The notes: generated by a model from the letters alone, not told the origin. Shown: positions 11,631 to 24,000, counted from the stretch's first letter. The stretch is 64,000 nucleotides of DNA from Stropharia rugosoannulata (GCA_028532985.1 JANCIK010000003.1:2986001-3050000), one strand, 5' to 3'. Made by a program: numbers and translations.

Positions 11631-12786
11631 TCATGACTTGATGGCGTCTTGAAGCATGTCGTGTGAACTAGGGCTGGGAATCGGACTCGAGAGTCCTGGA
11701 AGCGGTATTTTCAGCGTCGCGCGTGCAGCGAGGACGCGCCGGACCTGGTGCTGGATTAGCTCATGTAATTTGGGCACATTCGCGAGCTTCGCGCGACTGC
11801 CCATCAGCGACGTCGTAGTCAGGTCGAGCGTGAAGTTGGGTGAGATCGTCAGCGTCAGCACGGGCGACGACACGGCAGACGGTGGGCGGACGGTTATCTG
11901 CGAGTGCGGAAATGGCAATGAGGATACAGTTAGCGTAAAAATAAAGTGCGGAGTGCGGGTAGGCGGCGTACCGAGGATTTGAATTGGGAGAGGGAGATGG
12001 TGAGTGAGATTGGCAGCCGCGCGAATGAAGCGGTGGGGTAATTGAAGAGGTACGAGGTGGACAGGGAGAGCGAGATGGTATCCAGGTACGATGCGTCGAA
12101 TTCAATCTCCTGAGATTTTATTCGGTTGTGAGAAAGCCATGCATGCATTCGGTCAGTCAAGTGCGGGTAGATGCACAGCAGCGGAGATGGCGTACGGGTG
12201 GCATGTCCGGCTCGCTGCGGTGAATGCGGGCATTGTGCAGAGAAGGTGCAGAGAGCCCCAGGTTGACTGAATGGATCGTTATGTGGTCCTGTGGCTCGTC
12301 AGACGCCGTCCGGAGGTTAGACGACTAGCACGTACCATGAAGCCTGCGGGGCGGATGGAATTGGCGAACGCCTCAATGCGCTTGCGCGCAATCTCGTCGC
12401 CTTCGATACCCGTCGTGTCGTCACGCAGCTTGGAACGGTATATATCCATGATCTAGAGCCAAGGTTAGCCGGTCGGTATACACGCATACGACACACGGAA
12501 GGCGCCACCAGAGGCGACGACCGACCTGCTTGAGAAGGACGTTAAACCACTCGGTAGACTCGTATGCATCTGGGTTGTGGTCAGGGAGGGTCTGGCGCGC
12601 CTGGAAGTTGCGCTGGCGCGCGAACGCGTCGTTGTCGACCTGCTGGTGGTAGGCTGCGGGCGGATACTTGGAGGACTCGAGGAAGAGGTACTTGAGTATA
12701 GTTCCGAGAAGGAGAAAGATGCTGAGCTGGCCGACAATGAGGCCCTGGGTGAATGTGGGCTGGAAAAAGAGGAAGCCGCTCGTCAT
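11631..12786 (-). CDS. MMM1: MMM1, ER subunit of the ERMES tether
   Basis: Maintenance of mitochondrial morphology protein 1, the ER membrane anchor of the ER-mitochondria encounter structure, carrying a lipid-binding SMP domain. Exons on the minus strand: 12786-12526, 12452-12336, 12288-12196, 12109-11972 and 11897-11631, all in phase 0, about 291 residues. The N-terminus shows the hallmark FQPTFTQGLIVGQLSIFLLL followed by GTILKYLFLE, a single transmembrane segment. The SMP domain begins at STEWFNVLLKQIMDIYRSKL and runs through SVNLGLSAPSLHNARI, FDASYLDTISLSLSTSYL and ARLPISLTISLSQF. It ends near MGSRAKLANVPKLHELIQHQ VRRVL. The length is short but not outside the range for Mmm1. An upstream in-frame ATG at 12855 exists, but homology favours 12786. 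Confidence 0.93.
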
Positions 12787-13093
12787 TGCGGGGAAAAGAG
12801 AAAGAAGCGCAGAAGTGGACCTTTGCGGGGAACGCGTCCATGTGTTAAATCTCAAGCCAGCTTACTAAGCCGATAAGATTAGGATCCCCTCATCCATAAA
12901 CTAAACTATGGGCTTACTAGGGGCTTACAACCCCTTACAACTCACTTCTCAATGACATATATGATTCCGTGTACTTTATTAACAACATATTAATAAGTGC
13001 CCACTACTTTCTAGGTAAGTTTTTGTAGCCACTCAATGGATATGATATAGGTTGGTGAATTGGGAAGCGCGCAAACGCGCTAGTATACTTGGA
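12787..13093. other. Intergenic upstream of MMM1
   Basis: Roughly 300 bases containing the MMM1 promoter and the 3' UTR of the next minus-strand gene. Nothing else recognised. Confidence 0.5.
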
Positions 13094-14628
13094 TTAAAAT
13101 GGAGTTGGCTCTGGGCCACGAACTTTTTCATCCATACATTTGATAAAATGGTACCGCGCATCGCCAACAATCCATCCTTCCGTCAAATTTTCATCCTTCT
13201 GCGCGGAGAAGAATGGCTCCACGCATACTTTGGCTATTGCCTTGAAGAGATCCTCTAGGATCCACGTTAACCGTGGTCCGGTTAATTCTATAGCTGGTTC
13301 AGCGTTTACTTCGAGTAATTTGACTTGAAATGGGTTGGCAATATTAAAAGGCTCGTGGCTGACAACGAAGTCAACGCCGTAAAGCTCAAAAGCGTTTGGT
13401 AGAGCCTACACGATGTTAGTACATAGTAGTATCAAAGAAAAACTAAAAAAATAACATACTTGGAAGTGGACAGGGTTTTGAAGAGCGGCTTTGAATGTCT
13501 CTACAAGCACATCTTTGACTTGTGATATCAGCATGGATATGTCTGCTTTCCTCAACTTTTGACCGCTTTCCCCTGAAAGTATTGTGCAGCCCTCCAATTC
13601 ATCCAAAAGCCGAACGTTGCTTTCTCCAAGTTCTGTTTGAAGCGCAGTGTTGGTAAGGTGAGGCCTGAGATCGATCTCGACTGGATTGTCTACTTCCACT
13701 GAGTCGAGACGGTGGTAAGGCTCCGACGAGAAGAGAGCTAGGATTCGGTCGTAGAGGTACACTTGTATGTCGGCATTCGATACGCAGTAAACTCTCAGGT
13801 GGAACTGGAGGTCGGGGTTCAAATCGAGTCCGAAGAAAGGGCAATTTAACGAACTTTGCGTCCAGAAAGCTTATCCGTAGTTAAAGCCTTATCCATGGTT
13901 TCCGTAGGATCCAGAAGTATAGGATTCATGATATATTCCTAGTTTTCTCATGAATATTCTGCGTGCAAACCAACAGAGCCAAGATAGAGAGACCTGGATA
14001 ACGAAATGGCGCAGTTGAGAAGTAACGACAGCGGTTGCGTGCGCGTCTTGATCTTCTTCTTCCTCCTCTGAGTCTTCTTCAAACGACTCAAATATTGCAT
14101 GTAGATCGTCTTTTGTATGGAAAATACGGATACCCATGCCACGATCTGCCATACCTCTATGATAAAATACGATTAGTTCGTTGCGAGGTAGAAACATTAA
14201 ATTACTGACGGCTTGAGGATCCACCAAGAATTTCCGCAGTCGAGCTTTTCTCCCAGATCCCAAAGTTCGTCTGTCCACATTTCATCCAGCTCATCGGCGA
14301 ACGACAACTCGATTTCGAACGTCTGTGGCACAGCGTCCTTGAGAGGTGACCGCGGGTGCTTCGTCAGGTATGAGTGGATAACACGCGAGAGGTAGTGCTT
14401 CCTGATCAGCGCCTTGCGGAATGTGTAACTGCACGAAAGGATAGAGTCGCGCTTCACATGCGCAAGTTCGTGGTCCATGTCGTCGTAGGTGCACCATTGA
14501 AGCAGGGGATCATTGCGCTCTTCTTTCGACACAAAATTGACAGGCGTCTGGATGGACTCCAGGGCCTTGAGAACCAGGGAATTTGTCAATGGAGCAGAGG
14601 GCCAGGAAACGAATGCATTAACCATCAC
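13094..14628 (-). CDS. Tubulin-tyrosine-ligase (TTL) domain protein
   Basis: ATP-grasp protein of the TTL family, like the C-terminal half of yeast Pby1; possible substrates are tubulin or other protein C-termini, unproven in fungi. Exons on the minus strand: 14628-14206, about 14149-13994, 13938-13855, 13804-13460 and 13405-13094. Motifs: FEIELSFADELDEMWTDEL, SWWILKPS (ATP-binding strand), MADRGMGIRIFHTKDDLHAI, FVIQ joined to EYIMNPILLDP, then FHLRVYCVSNADIQVYLYDR and the metal/ATP-binding FQVKLLEVNAEPAIELTGPR. Exons 2-5 join with clean GT-AG introns. The junction between SWWILKPS and MADRG does not: the GT donor directly after the Ser codon and either nearby AG give a frame error of one base. 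This may be a non-canonical site, a sequence error or a lesion. Family call is strong; integrity is uncertain. Confidence 0.85.
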
Positions 14629-15183
14629 TAGACGTGAGTGGCGAAGGTGAGCAGCCAGATTTGATTTTCAACTGGCGCGGGTAGTAAGTTTGGGTCGGAG
14701 ATGCCCGAGCTATTTGAACGTCCGCCACATTCACAATACGCCTCTTTAGCTATGATGTCCAACCAGTACTGAAAGGCAATATGTAATCAGTAAAACAATT
14801 CACTAATATTGGAGAGCTATGAAGCGGAGTAAAACAAAGCGAGGAATAAAAATGTAGACAATACGAAAAGGAAGGGCATTAACAGCCCTTAATGGACATC
14901 CCAACTCGACGACCCATTCAGGTTTGAGTCAGTCAATCAGAGACGTCTAGCAAATAAAAACGGGTGCAGATTTTCTATTGTACTAGATAGAAACAGAAAC
15001 AGATGTGTACTTGAGTATGCGGTGGTGAGAAGTCTTGATTTTGCATAATTTACCTTTTGTAGGACCAACAAGCGCCCATGCATGCCGTCATCATTCCGCC
15101 AATCTCTTTGTTTATCCTTGTTTGAACTTTTAGGAAGCCGCGTCTTCTGGCAGAACTTAGAACTGTACGACGTATCTCTTGAC
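14629..15183. promoter_or_regulatory. Divergent intergenic region, TTL-like gene and CDK-like kinase
   Basis: About 555 bases between two opposite start codons, so it holds both promoters. An in-frame ATG at 15082 could extend the kinase N-terminally, but the added residues look unlike the family, so the kinase start is placed at 15184. Confidence 0.45.
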
Positions 15184-16710
15184 ATGTCAGCTGCTCCAGG
15201 ACCATCTACACCCTCCAAAAAGCGGTCGAAATGGGAGGACGATGAAGAAGAAGACGGAAGGCCGCTGTACGTCCCCCAGCCAAAGCGTCGAGTCAAACCG
15301 AAGCCCTCCAAACCCGCCTCGGAAGAATCCATGCCACCCCCGTCTCGTACGCCGTCTCAGACGCCCTCCTTGCACAGGCCAACGCACAGCATATACGTCC
15401 CCCCGCGGACAACGCACCCGCCAATATGCCCCTCGCGCTCGGTCTACTCGTACGAGCGGCTGAATCAGATCGAGGAAGGGTCGTACGGGGTCGTCTTCCG
15501 CGCGCGGGACAAGGAGACGGGGGACATTGTCGCGCTCAAGAAGCTCAAGCTCGACGACGAGAAGAACGGGTTCCCCATCACAGCGCTGCGCGAGGTTTAC
15601 GCACTCATGTCGTGTCGGCACGAAAACGTTGTCGGCGTGCGCGAGGTCGTCGTCGGGGACACGTTAACGCAGTGCGTCCTGAATTATCTGCTGCACAGAC
15701 GCCCTGTAATCACAGTCTGCTCTGCTCCTGCTCCTTCTTGTTCGCGCGGGAAAGAGTCTTCGTCGTTATGGACTTTATTGAACACGACCTCAAGTCGCTG
15801 CTCAATATCATGCCGGCGCCTTTCCTGCAGTCCGAGATCAAGACCCTCATGCTGCAGCTGCTGTCGGCGGTAAACCACTGCCATCAGAACTGGATTTTGC
15901 ATAGAGACCTGAAGACCAGCAACCTTTTGATGAACAATCGTGGGACGATCAAAGTCGCAGACTTTGGTCTGGCACGACGCTACGGCGATCCTGTTGGCGT
16001 AGGTGGCATGACACAATTAGTAGTCACACTTTGGTATCGGTATGTGCCTATTCTTACTAGTTCCAATCCAATCGACTGAACGTATGAAACAAGGGCTCCC
16101 GAAATTCTCTTGGGAGCCAAGACTTATTCGACGGCAGTCGACATGTGGTCTGTAGGCTGCATATTCGCTGAACTCATTTTGAAGGAACCGCTCTTCCAAG
16201 CGCATGGTGAATTGGAACTCATTTCAATGATATTCAAGCTCCTTGGTCCTCCTACCAAATTTTCTTGGCCTGACTATTCGACGCTACCATTAGCAGCAAC
16301 GTTGACCCTTCCTTCACCACAACCGCATCAATTTAGGTCAAAATTCCCTTATTTAACCGCTGCAGGCTTGGATCTTATGATGTCTCTGTTGACATATGAC
16401 CCTGAGAAGAGGATAAGTGCTGAAGAAGCTCTCGAACACCCATATTTCTCGTGAGTTACTCTGTCTTCGTCTTCAGTTACATGTACTCAAGAAATTGCAG
16501 GGAATCGCCGCTGCCGAAGCACAGAGATTTATTCGGTTCGTTCCCATCCGCTGCAGCAGGAGAAAAGTACGTATTTGTTGTATGATCACAATTTTCATGC
16601 CTATAATTGCTATTTACTTTAGGAAACGCAAGACTTTCGAGAGTCCTACTGCCCCTCGTGGTGCTCAACATGGGATCTTCGAGGAATCATTCTCAAACTT
16701 AAGCTCATAG
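15184..16710 (+). CDS. CDK11/CDK10-like cyclin-dependent kinase
   Basis: Ser/Thr protein kinase of the PITSLRE/PISSLRE group, which links cyclin L-type partners to transcription and splicing in the nucleus. Exons 15184-15671, 15755-16039, 16094-16450, 16501-16566 and 16623-16710 give about 427 residues. A ~90-residue basic/Pro-rich leader precedes the kinase domain. Visible motifs: EEGSYGVVFRARD (glycine loop), VALKKLKL (catalytic Lys), GFPITALREVYAL (the cyclin-binding helix, PITALRE), HRDLKTSNLLMNN (catalytic loop, DLKTSN typical of CDK10/11), DFGLARRYGDP (DFG), TLWYRAPEILLG and DMWSVGCIFAEL. The tail is KKRKTFESP-type basic sequence. The first intron uses donor GTGCGT and an AAAG acceptor chosen because it restores VFVVMDFIEHDLKSLL. 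CDK11 and CDK10 are hard to separate by eye. Confidence 0.93.
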
Positions 16711-16875
16711 CTTCAAGAACAATCAAAAAAAAGTTATTTCGGAGATCTAGTAGAATACATACACAAATTAGGTCATCATCATCACCGTACTCGTGCGTCC
16801 TTGCATAATTTATTTTTGTCTATAAGTATAAGCCCGGGCAATGAGGTAGCTTCATTAAGGTTATACTTGGATTAC

Positions 16876-18602
16876 TTAGTCTTTGAACTCCTCTGAGAGT
16901 AATTTGCGCATGCGTTCAAATCGTGAACGAGTCTCGCCCATTTCTCCACATTTGTCATAGAACTCCTGCACTTCTTCAACTGTGAATCGGTAGTCTTTCG
17001 CAATGTCGCGGATACTCTGGTCAATAACATGCAAGCCCACCTCCATCAGAGTAGCAGGTGGTAGGGGAGCAGGAAGCTGTGCTGGTGCTGGTGCTGGTGG
17101 TGCTGATGATTTGTCGTCGTTGACTGTCGGCGAGTTTCTACATAAAAACCGGTTTGCGTTAGTTGTATTGGAGCTGATTCAAGTATGAGCAAACTTGCCG
17201 TTCTGTACGAGGTCGTTTATCTGTATCGACACTTCTATCAACGGAAGCTTTTCTTTTCGAAGAGGAAGCCCATGCTGGCGGGGGTGCATTGCCGATGCGG
17301 ACTGCCCATTCAGGTGAATCCTCGTCGTCGGTCCCCATTTCCTCCTCGGCAGGGGCCTTGGAAGTGCTGGCTTGAGCAGTAGCGTTCGAAGTAGGCGCAG
17401 CAGGCAGGGGAAAATGCACATTGTCGTCCGCTAGCAGGTCATGTATATCACTTTCTCCCGGTTTCTTTTTGCGCGACCGCTTGGGCTTCTGTTCAGACTG
17501 ACGCACATAACCGTACTGCCCCTTCGAGCCATGTGGGGTATTGTTTTCGGCCACCATCCGCTCAATTATCTTGTCGAGCCGCGCGGCGTTTTTCTTGTAC
17601 CGCTCTCGCCATGACTGCCATGTATGGCGCTTGACCCACTCAAATCCGGGCCCTTCCTGTACGTACAATAAAAAGGCATGAGAATGATTGGTTGCGATGG
17701 GGAAGGGATGGAAGAGAACGTCAGACGCACCTGATCGCAGAGCTGTTGGTACAGCCGGTTGCCGGTTCTGCCCCCGGTCTCTTTGTAAGGAATCTTGGCC
17801 GCAATCCACCCGCACAGATGCTGCTCGTCTTGATCACTAAACTGCGTCCGCCTGTGGTATACAGTTCAACATACACGAACACTAGAGATGGGAGCGGTAT
17901 TTACTCTTCTCCGGGCCTGCGCCCGCCTGGATTTTTATATACGACTGGGGTGAAGACCAGCTGGCCCATCTCCACGCACTTTCTTACCCAGGGGTACGGC
18001 TCAACGAACTTGTCGGATTCTTCGTACATCGAGACAAGCTGCCGGAAGACCTCAGTGCTTGGATCTGCAAGGATGACGGAAGCATCACGCTGTGTCGCAT
18101 AGGGGTCGCCGCCGGAGTGCTGCAGCAGCCCCAGAGCTGTGTCAGCTGCGGGAAGCAAGAGCAGTATTGCAGAAAAGCACGGCACGTACAACGATGAGCG
18201 ACGCGAGCGAGGTGCGCGCGTTCGGGTTTGCGATGCTCGCATGGATGTGGATCAAGATGGGCGAATTCGCATTATTGCTGTTCGTGAAGACCTGCTTGAG
18301 CAGCCGGCCCATGTTGAGACAGGCCTCGATAAACGTGTACGGCGTGAAGATCCTGTCCGGTCTGTCCACGCTCTGCCAGCATACGCGCAGCCGCTCCTCC
18401 TCGGGCGTGCCAGGGTGCACTAGAACGAAGCCGTTCCTGGGCACCTTAGTTTCGACGCGCCCGCCATTTTGCTGCGCAACGGTGGTTAGAACAGGCGCTT
18501 AGCTGCAGGGGCGGGGATCATACGACTCACCTCGATGCTGTCAATGAGCTGTGCCTCTATCTCATCTGGCATGCCCCGCTGTATGAAAAACTTGATTGGC
18601 AT
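16876..18602 (-). CDS. RAP1: RAP1-like telomere protein (BRCT-Myb-RCT)
   Basis: Probable Rap1, a shelterin component recruited to telomeres. The model from the 5' end: a BRCT domain (IKFFIQRGMPDEIEAQLIDS, QNGGRVETKVPRNGFVLV, TPYTFIEACLNMGRLLKQVF), a second region with HSGGDPYATQRDASVILAD and PWVRKCVEMGQLVFTPVVY, then a Myb-type domain (RTQFSDQDEQHLCGWIAAK, GGRTGNRLYQQLCDQ, KRHTWQSWRERYKKN), matching the TWQSW..RY helix of vertebrate RAP1. A basic NLS-like stretch (KPKRSRKKKPGE), an acidic/Ala-Pro repeat region (APPAPAPAPAQLPAP) and a C-terminal helical domain (YRFTVEEVQEFYDKCGE) resembling the RCT follow. The start is uncertain: the first in-frame Met is at 18602, but coding-like sequence continues a few residues upstream to a CAG at 18627-18629, so a small 5' exon may exist. 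The last intron is also ambiguous; donor near 17208 with acceptor near 17121 keeps frame. Confidence 0.8.
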
Positions 18603-18993
18603 TCCATTGGAGTACTGGAAGATAGCCTGAGTCGAACGGTCATTAGAATTAACAAGTTAGTGAGTAGCATCGAACATGCCATTGCGCCACTATATATGCC
18701 CCGAGATTAAGGTTGAGGTTGGCGGAGAGGGAAAGTACTAGGGTTTGGGTGGCCTCGAGGGGTTAGGTTTTATTTTGTATTTATAAGCTCCGCATGCTTG
18801 AGTGTGTTTGGTGCCTTTAAGACACGCTTGAGAAACCCAATATGGAATGTGAGCAGAAACTCTATCACCGAATTGACACGTCCTCATGTTAGCTCAGGTT
18901 AACGACAACTTGAGCCAAAGTAGTAAATTCCCTCGTGTGTCCTTCCTTCATCACTTATATAATGTAGATGATATCGATACATGATTTTTATTA
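18603..18993. other. Intergenic upstream of RAP1-like gene
   Basis: About 390 bases with the promoter of the RAP1-like gene and the 3' UTR of the dehydrogenase gene (both minus strand). On the minus strand a TATATA-containing stretch near 18690-18700 precedes an ATG at 18682 that I could not connect in frame to the BRCT exon by canonical splicing. The stretch around 18725-18775 resembles no known gene. Confidence 0.45.
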
Positions 18994-20856
18994 TTACTCC
19001 AGAACCTTTCCAGGATTCATGATTCCCCTCGGGTCAAATACTTCCTTGATTTGCTTCATCAATTCGATGCTGATATCGCTCTTCGAGTACGGCAAAGCGT
19101 GTGTTTTCATAGCGCCGATTCCATGTTCAGCAGAGATGGAACCCCTATGCGATGCTACAGAAAAATCAGTACAATATCTGTGGAGTAAAGTTGAGCAACA
19201 TGAACAACGTACAAACGACTTCGTAGATGTATGGCTCCAAGGCGGCCTCGATTTCGGGCAGGTAGGCGTCCGCGACAATGTTGAGATGCAAGTTTCCTGG
19301 CCAAAAAAATTAAAATACGCGCAAGTGCACAAATGCGATAGCTAACCATCTCCAACATGGCCATAACCGAGGACAAATTTAACAGCCTTGTCATGCAGCA
19401 GGCCTTTACTGCGCAAGTGTTCCCGTGTGTTGTCAACGACTTCCTTGAACGAGAACAAGGGAACAGAGATGTCATATTTGTATGCCTTGCCCTCCTTTGA
19501 TACAGCTTCTGTGACGCCTTCCCGAAGAGCCCACAACGAGGAGAACTGGGCAGGGGATTGGGCCATGACGCCAGTGTTGACCAATGGCTTGTCAGCAGTC
19601 AGCAGCAGCTCAAGAAGGTCATTGAGTTTCTAAAGTAACAACTTTAATTCATCTATGTCCTTTATTGTTATATATGTTGATGCTTACCTCCTCATCGTGT
19701 TCTCTACGACCACCGCTAGTTTCCACAAGGACGAAGCATTCAGCACCTTCTACATCTTCCTCGCTTAAAGCACGACCTTGGCCATGCTTGACAGCAAGGT
19801 CATATGCGGTGCGATCGATGAATTCGAAAGCAGACAGAATCTCGGATAGCTGACGCTTGACGGTTTGATAAAGAGGTAGCACGTTATCAAAAGAGGGAAG
19901 AGCAAGGATAACATTGTTAGACGCCTGGGGTGCAGGAGGCGTTAAAATAGAAACACCGGTGATAACACCAAGGGTCCCTTCGGCGCCGATGAAAAGCTGC
20001 TTAATATCATAACCTACAGGGGAAAAAATAAGTAGGGAACTTTTAGGACCAGAGAAGATGTCGTACCGGTATTGTCTTTACGCAGAGTAGTGAGTTGGTC
20101 TAGGATTCTGCCATCAGGAAGAACAACTTCAAGACCTAGGACGGTGCCATGGAGAGATCCATAACGCAGTAGGCGCAAGCCTCCTGCATTTGTCGCAACG
20201 TTCCCACCTATTTGACAGCTGTCCGACAAAATGAATTCGCAGAAGGGATGTCAAGAAGGAGCACTGACCTGCCTTTGGCACCCAAATCAATCGGCATGAT
20301 GTGATTATGGGGGGCAACATAATCTGTTAGCGTTTGCAGAATGCAACCTGCATCTGCCACGAGGATCCCTGGTGAAAATCAAATTTAAATGGGGTTAGCA
20401 TGTGGAACCGGGGTAGAATGCAGATGAATTACCAGACACGGGGTCGAAGGAACGAACTTTATTCAGGTTGGCGAGAGACAGAATAACTTCATTATTAACG
20501 GGCACGCTGCCGCCAACCAGGCCAGTGTTTCCGCCCTGGGGCACGACGGCTATACGCCGTTCGTTGCACCATTTGAGGATTTCACTGACCTCCTGAGTCG
20601 TCTTGGGCTTGAGGACAGTGGTGGAGCGCCCGTGGTAACGGCCCATCCAGTCATTGTTGTAGATGTCAAGCTCGTCTGCAGGACTTGGGTTGGCAGAGAG
20701 CGTGGAGATGATGGAATTGGGCGCAAGGAACTTTGCGAAGTGAGCGAGGTCCTGCTCGGCGACCGGATTTAAGTGCTTTTGGGGGATGGCTGCGGTTGAG
20801 AAGCGGATGCGACGGGCGCACGCACGCTGGCCCGCGCTGAAACGGGCGGCGAGCAT
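18994..20856 (-). CDS. Mitochondrial FAD-linked D-2-hydroxyacid dehydrogenase (D2HGDH/Dld2-like)
   Basis: FAD-binding PCMH-type oxidoreductase that oxidises D-2-hydroxyglutarate and/or D-lactate in the mitochondrial matrix. The N-terminus [20 protein letters not shown] is a typical mitochondrial presequence; an in-frame ATG at 20949 exists but adds non-homologous residues. Motifs: [37 protein letters not shown] (FAD pyrophosphate loop), [75 protein letters not shown] (metal/substrate histidines) and the C-terminal [10 protein letters not shown] and [13 protein letters not shown]. About seven exons with short introns; every conserved block is present and joins in frame, so the gene looks intact. 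Substrate choice between 2-hydroxyglutarate and lactate cannot be decided by eye. Confidence 0.92.
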
Positions 20857-21057
20857 CTGGAGGGTGACTGGGAGGAGAGGGAGGTGGCGGGAAAGGGCCG
20901 GGTAGCCGGATGAAATATTACATAAGTTGTGATGCGATGTGCCTGTCATTAGACGCAGTGCCAGGCTTGCTTTTCATCCGTCCTGATGCTTCCCCCAGCC
21001 TAGTCCCTTCCCTTCCTCCTTCCCCGCAAGCCTCCGGCTGCGCTTCTCCCATCCATC
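20857..21057. promoter_or_regulatory. Divergent promoter of dehydrogenase and CNH-GYF gene
   Basis: Two hundred bases between opposite start codons; must carry both core promoters. CT-rich on the plus strand just before the 21058 ATG, a common feature of fungal promoters. Confidence 0.55.
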
Positions 21058-24000
21058 ATGGACGTCGCCGCGATGCCCCAGCCCGTCGATGCCGTCAGCG
21101 TCCACAGCATGCCTGCCGTGCATATCACCGAGCCCACCTCCCCTGCTGATCACCGTGCGCCTGTGTCCACCGAGCCAGCATCGCTTTCAGCCCACCCAGT
21201 TCCACCCCCATCCCCAGTTCCGTCCAGGTCAACCACAATGAACGACGACTCGTCGTCCACGCACCATTCTCGCCGCGCCAGGCATCGCTCTACGATAGAG
21301 GTGGGTGCGAGCTAACTCTGCTCTGCAACAATCTAATGCGCTTCTCAATTTAGACGCGATCGTCGAATAGACTTTCCGGCTTCTTTAATCATCTAATGCA
21401 TCGCAGAGAGCCTTTGCATATACCCTCTCAGGAGCCTATTAGCGAAGGCACTACACAGTCAGAGCCTCCCAAAATCAATTCAGAGAACGCTTCCCGCACA
21501 TCGTCTCCCGTACCTCCTAGACCAATGACTCCACCTCCACCTCCGCTTCCGCCCCCGACGCTGAGAGAACTAGGACTTTCGCTCTCTGCAATGACATCCG
21601 AGCTTTCTCCGTCGCATTTCAGCACCCCACCGTTTAGTGGTGCATTCCTTGCACCCCATTACTTGCTGCTATGCCATGCTCAGGGCCTTGATGTTCTGCC
21701 TCTTGTTTCGCCCCCTTCTCCACAGCCATACCCGCTTGTCAGGCGCGTCAGCTTCAAAAGTGTCGTCGTGATGGAGCAACGAGGCGTTCTCGTGGCTATT
21801 GCGGGTAGGAGGGATGGGGTAAGGGTGTATGCATTGGAGGAAGTCAAAAAGGCAATCGAGTGGAGGATTGAGGCCGAGTCCAAGCGAGAGCGCGAGCGAA
21901 CTCGCAAGGAGAACAGCAGAAAAACTACTTTTCGACCGTTTGACCTGCTCGATTCTCGGGATTCAACTGAGAAGACTAGGAAAGCCAGCTTGTCTACACC
22001 ACCGCCGGGTGAAGATCGACCCCGTACAAGTATACTCCGCAAAAGCTCTCTCAGTACCATCCCTGTTGCAGAATCTCCTCCTCCTGTACCTTTGATCCCG
22101 CGAGCTGCTATTTCGCACGTACCCAAGAAACGGTCGAAACCTCCATCTGTTTCTAATATCCCAGGGCCATCCGGACAGCCTCCGCCCTACCTTGAATCTT
22201 CAGAAACGTCAGTCTCCCGATTACAAAGTCGCCCATCATTTGTATCCCTGAGGTCACGCAGAGGTTCCATCAACAATAATGTGCTCGCGGCGGTGCCAAA
22301 TCACCGCCCCGCCGACGCATCAAGGCCCAATGGGGATGACTCCAAAGCCGACTGGGCAGAGTCGAGCGACGAAGAGGCCATCGACGTCGTCGCTGCCGGC
22401 TCCAGTGGTAGCCATTTGGATGAACGGACGAGTACAACTCTCTTACCGAGCGGCAGTATCTCTTCTCCACGCATGTCGCCAATCATCCAGACATTAAATG
22501 TCCCCGTTCCTCCTAATCCGCGTTCGAATACATCCAGCACTTTGCCGAGAAGAAATCGACCATCTAATTTGGACCTTACTCTGACCCGAACGATGTCCAT
22601 TCCTCCACCTGAACCTTCGCCAGCCCCCACACTCGTCACCCTGCGACAAGCACTATCACAATCGCCTCCTAATGATGGCAACGACAATCCTGATACACCA
22701 TTCTTAGAAGCTGATGACGATGACGATGATGTGAATGGGCACATCAGCCTAGCTCAGGCATTACTTGAGAGTCGTTTGCCTGATTTGCCCCCAGCTGGCA
22801 CACGGCGCCCACAACAACCGATTCTTATAACGCCATCAAGCTCGGGTGCTTCTAATACACCTGCTTTTGTTTTTACAGATGAGCCGATGTCAACTGGGGA
22901 CGGTAGTACAACTAGCAGTGTAACTGCCGGCGCAGGCGCCACCAGTAGACGGAGACGGCGATGGTCGATCATGATCAGCAGTCCGTCTGAGATCTCTCAA
23001 TCTGACAACATTCCATCAACCGCGCCACCTGTATCGTCCAGCATGAGTAGTCGATTTTCGAGGTCCCACTCATTCAGATCAATGGCATCTCAGGCGACGA
23101 CTATGCGCTCGGCGACTGAACCCCTGGGTCCAGGGAATACTGTGTCGACATCAAGCGTTGCGCGGGCTTCTGTGCCAGATTTACTGGTTTCCACTACTCC
23201 CGTATCATCTAGGTCTTTGCGTTTCATACCTAGGATCATCACAAACGCACTGCATCGCCGCAAATCTAGTGATCGTCTGAGTTCGGCACATCCTAGTCTT
23301 CTTGATGTTAGTGAAGGTAATCGGTGGACACCAGGATCCCAACAGGCGCCACCGCCCAAACTAGAATATGTCAAGCTGCCTGGCACTAAAGGCGCTATTC
23401 TAGTGAAGTCTGTTGAAACAGCGAAGAAAAGGTTCGCAACATACACTTTCTCAAACATGTATTGTATGCTCAATTGCTCGCTTTTCACACAGCTTCCTCG
23501 CAATTCTATGTGGCGATAACGGAGAGAAGGTGGAGCTGTTCGCTGGCACATACCGGACAGCGCTCGGCCTGTCGCGCACATTCATTTTGCCGGACTCTCC
23601 GCGCTCGCTTGAGCTTCAGCTCCAAGGGGACGATCTTGTCGAACTCTTTTTGGTTTTTGCACAAAATGTTTTCGGACTAGAGCCCGCCACTGTCCGTGTG
23701 CGGGAAGTGCGCATTGGGCGCGCAGAGCGGAGGGCCGCCCGCAGGCGAGCCCGCGAAACCCGTCCTGGTGAACAGTCGACGACTGAACAAGAACAGCTCG
23801 AAGAAGATACCAATGTCAATGTTAGTATCGGCGTGTCTATTGCTCCGCCTCCGGCGGGTGAGGGCGAGGAGAATGCGCCGCGCTCGAGCAGTCCTACGCT
23901 CGTCGCGAACGAGCATCCTGCCGCCGGCGCCGGCGCGGAGCGTGCACCCACACCTGAGCCGACGACTACCACTGCTCAGGCTTCAAATCCTGCTACAAAT

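Noticed and set aside
17090..17220. Frameshift in the RAP1-like gene before the C-terminal domain
   Set aside because: The obvious donor (17203 region) is out of frame, but a canonical GT-AG pair from about 17208 to 17121 restores frame, so a lesion is not required.
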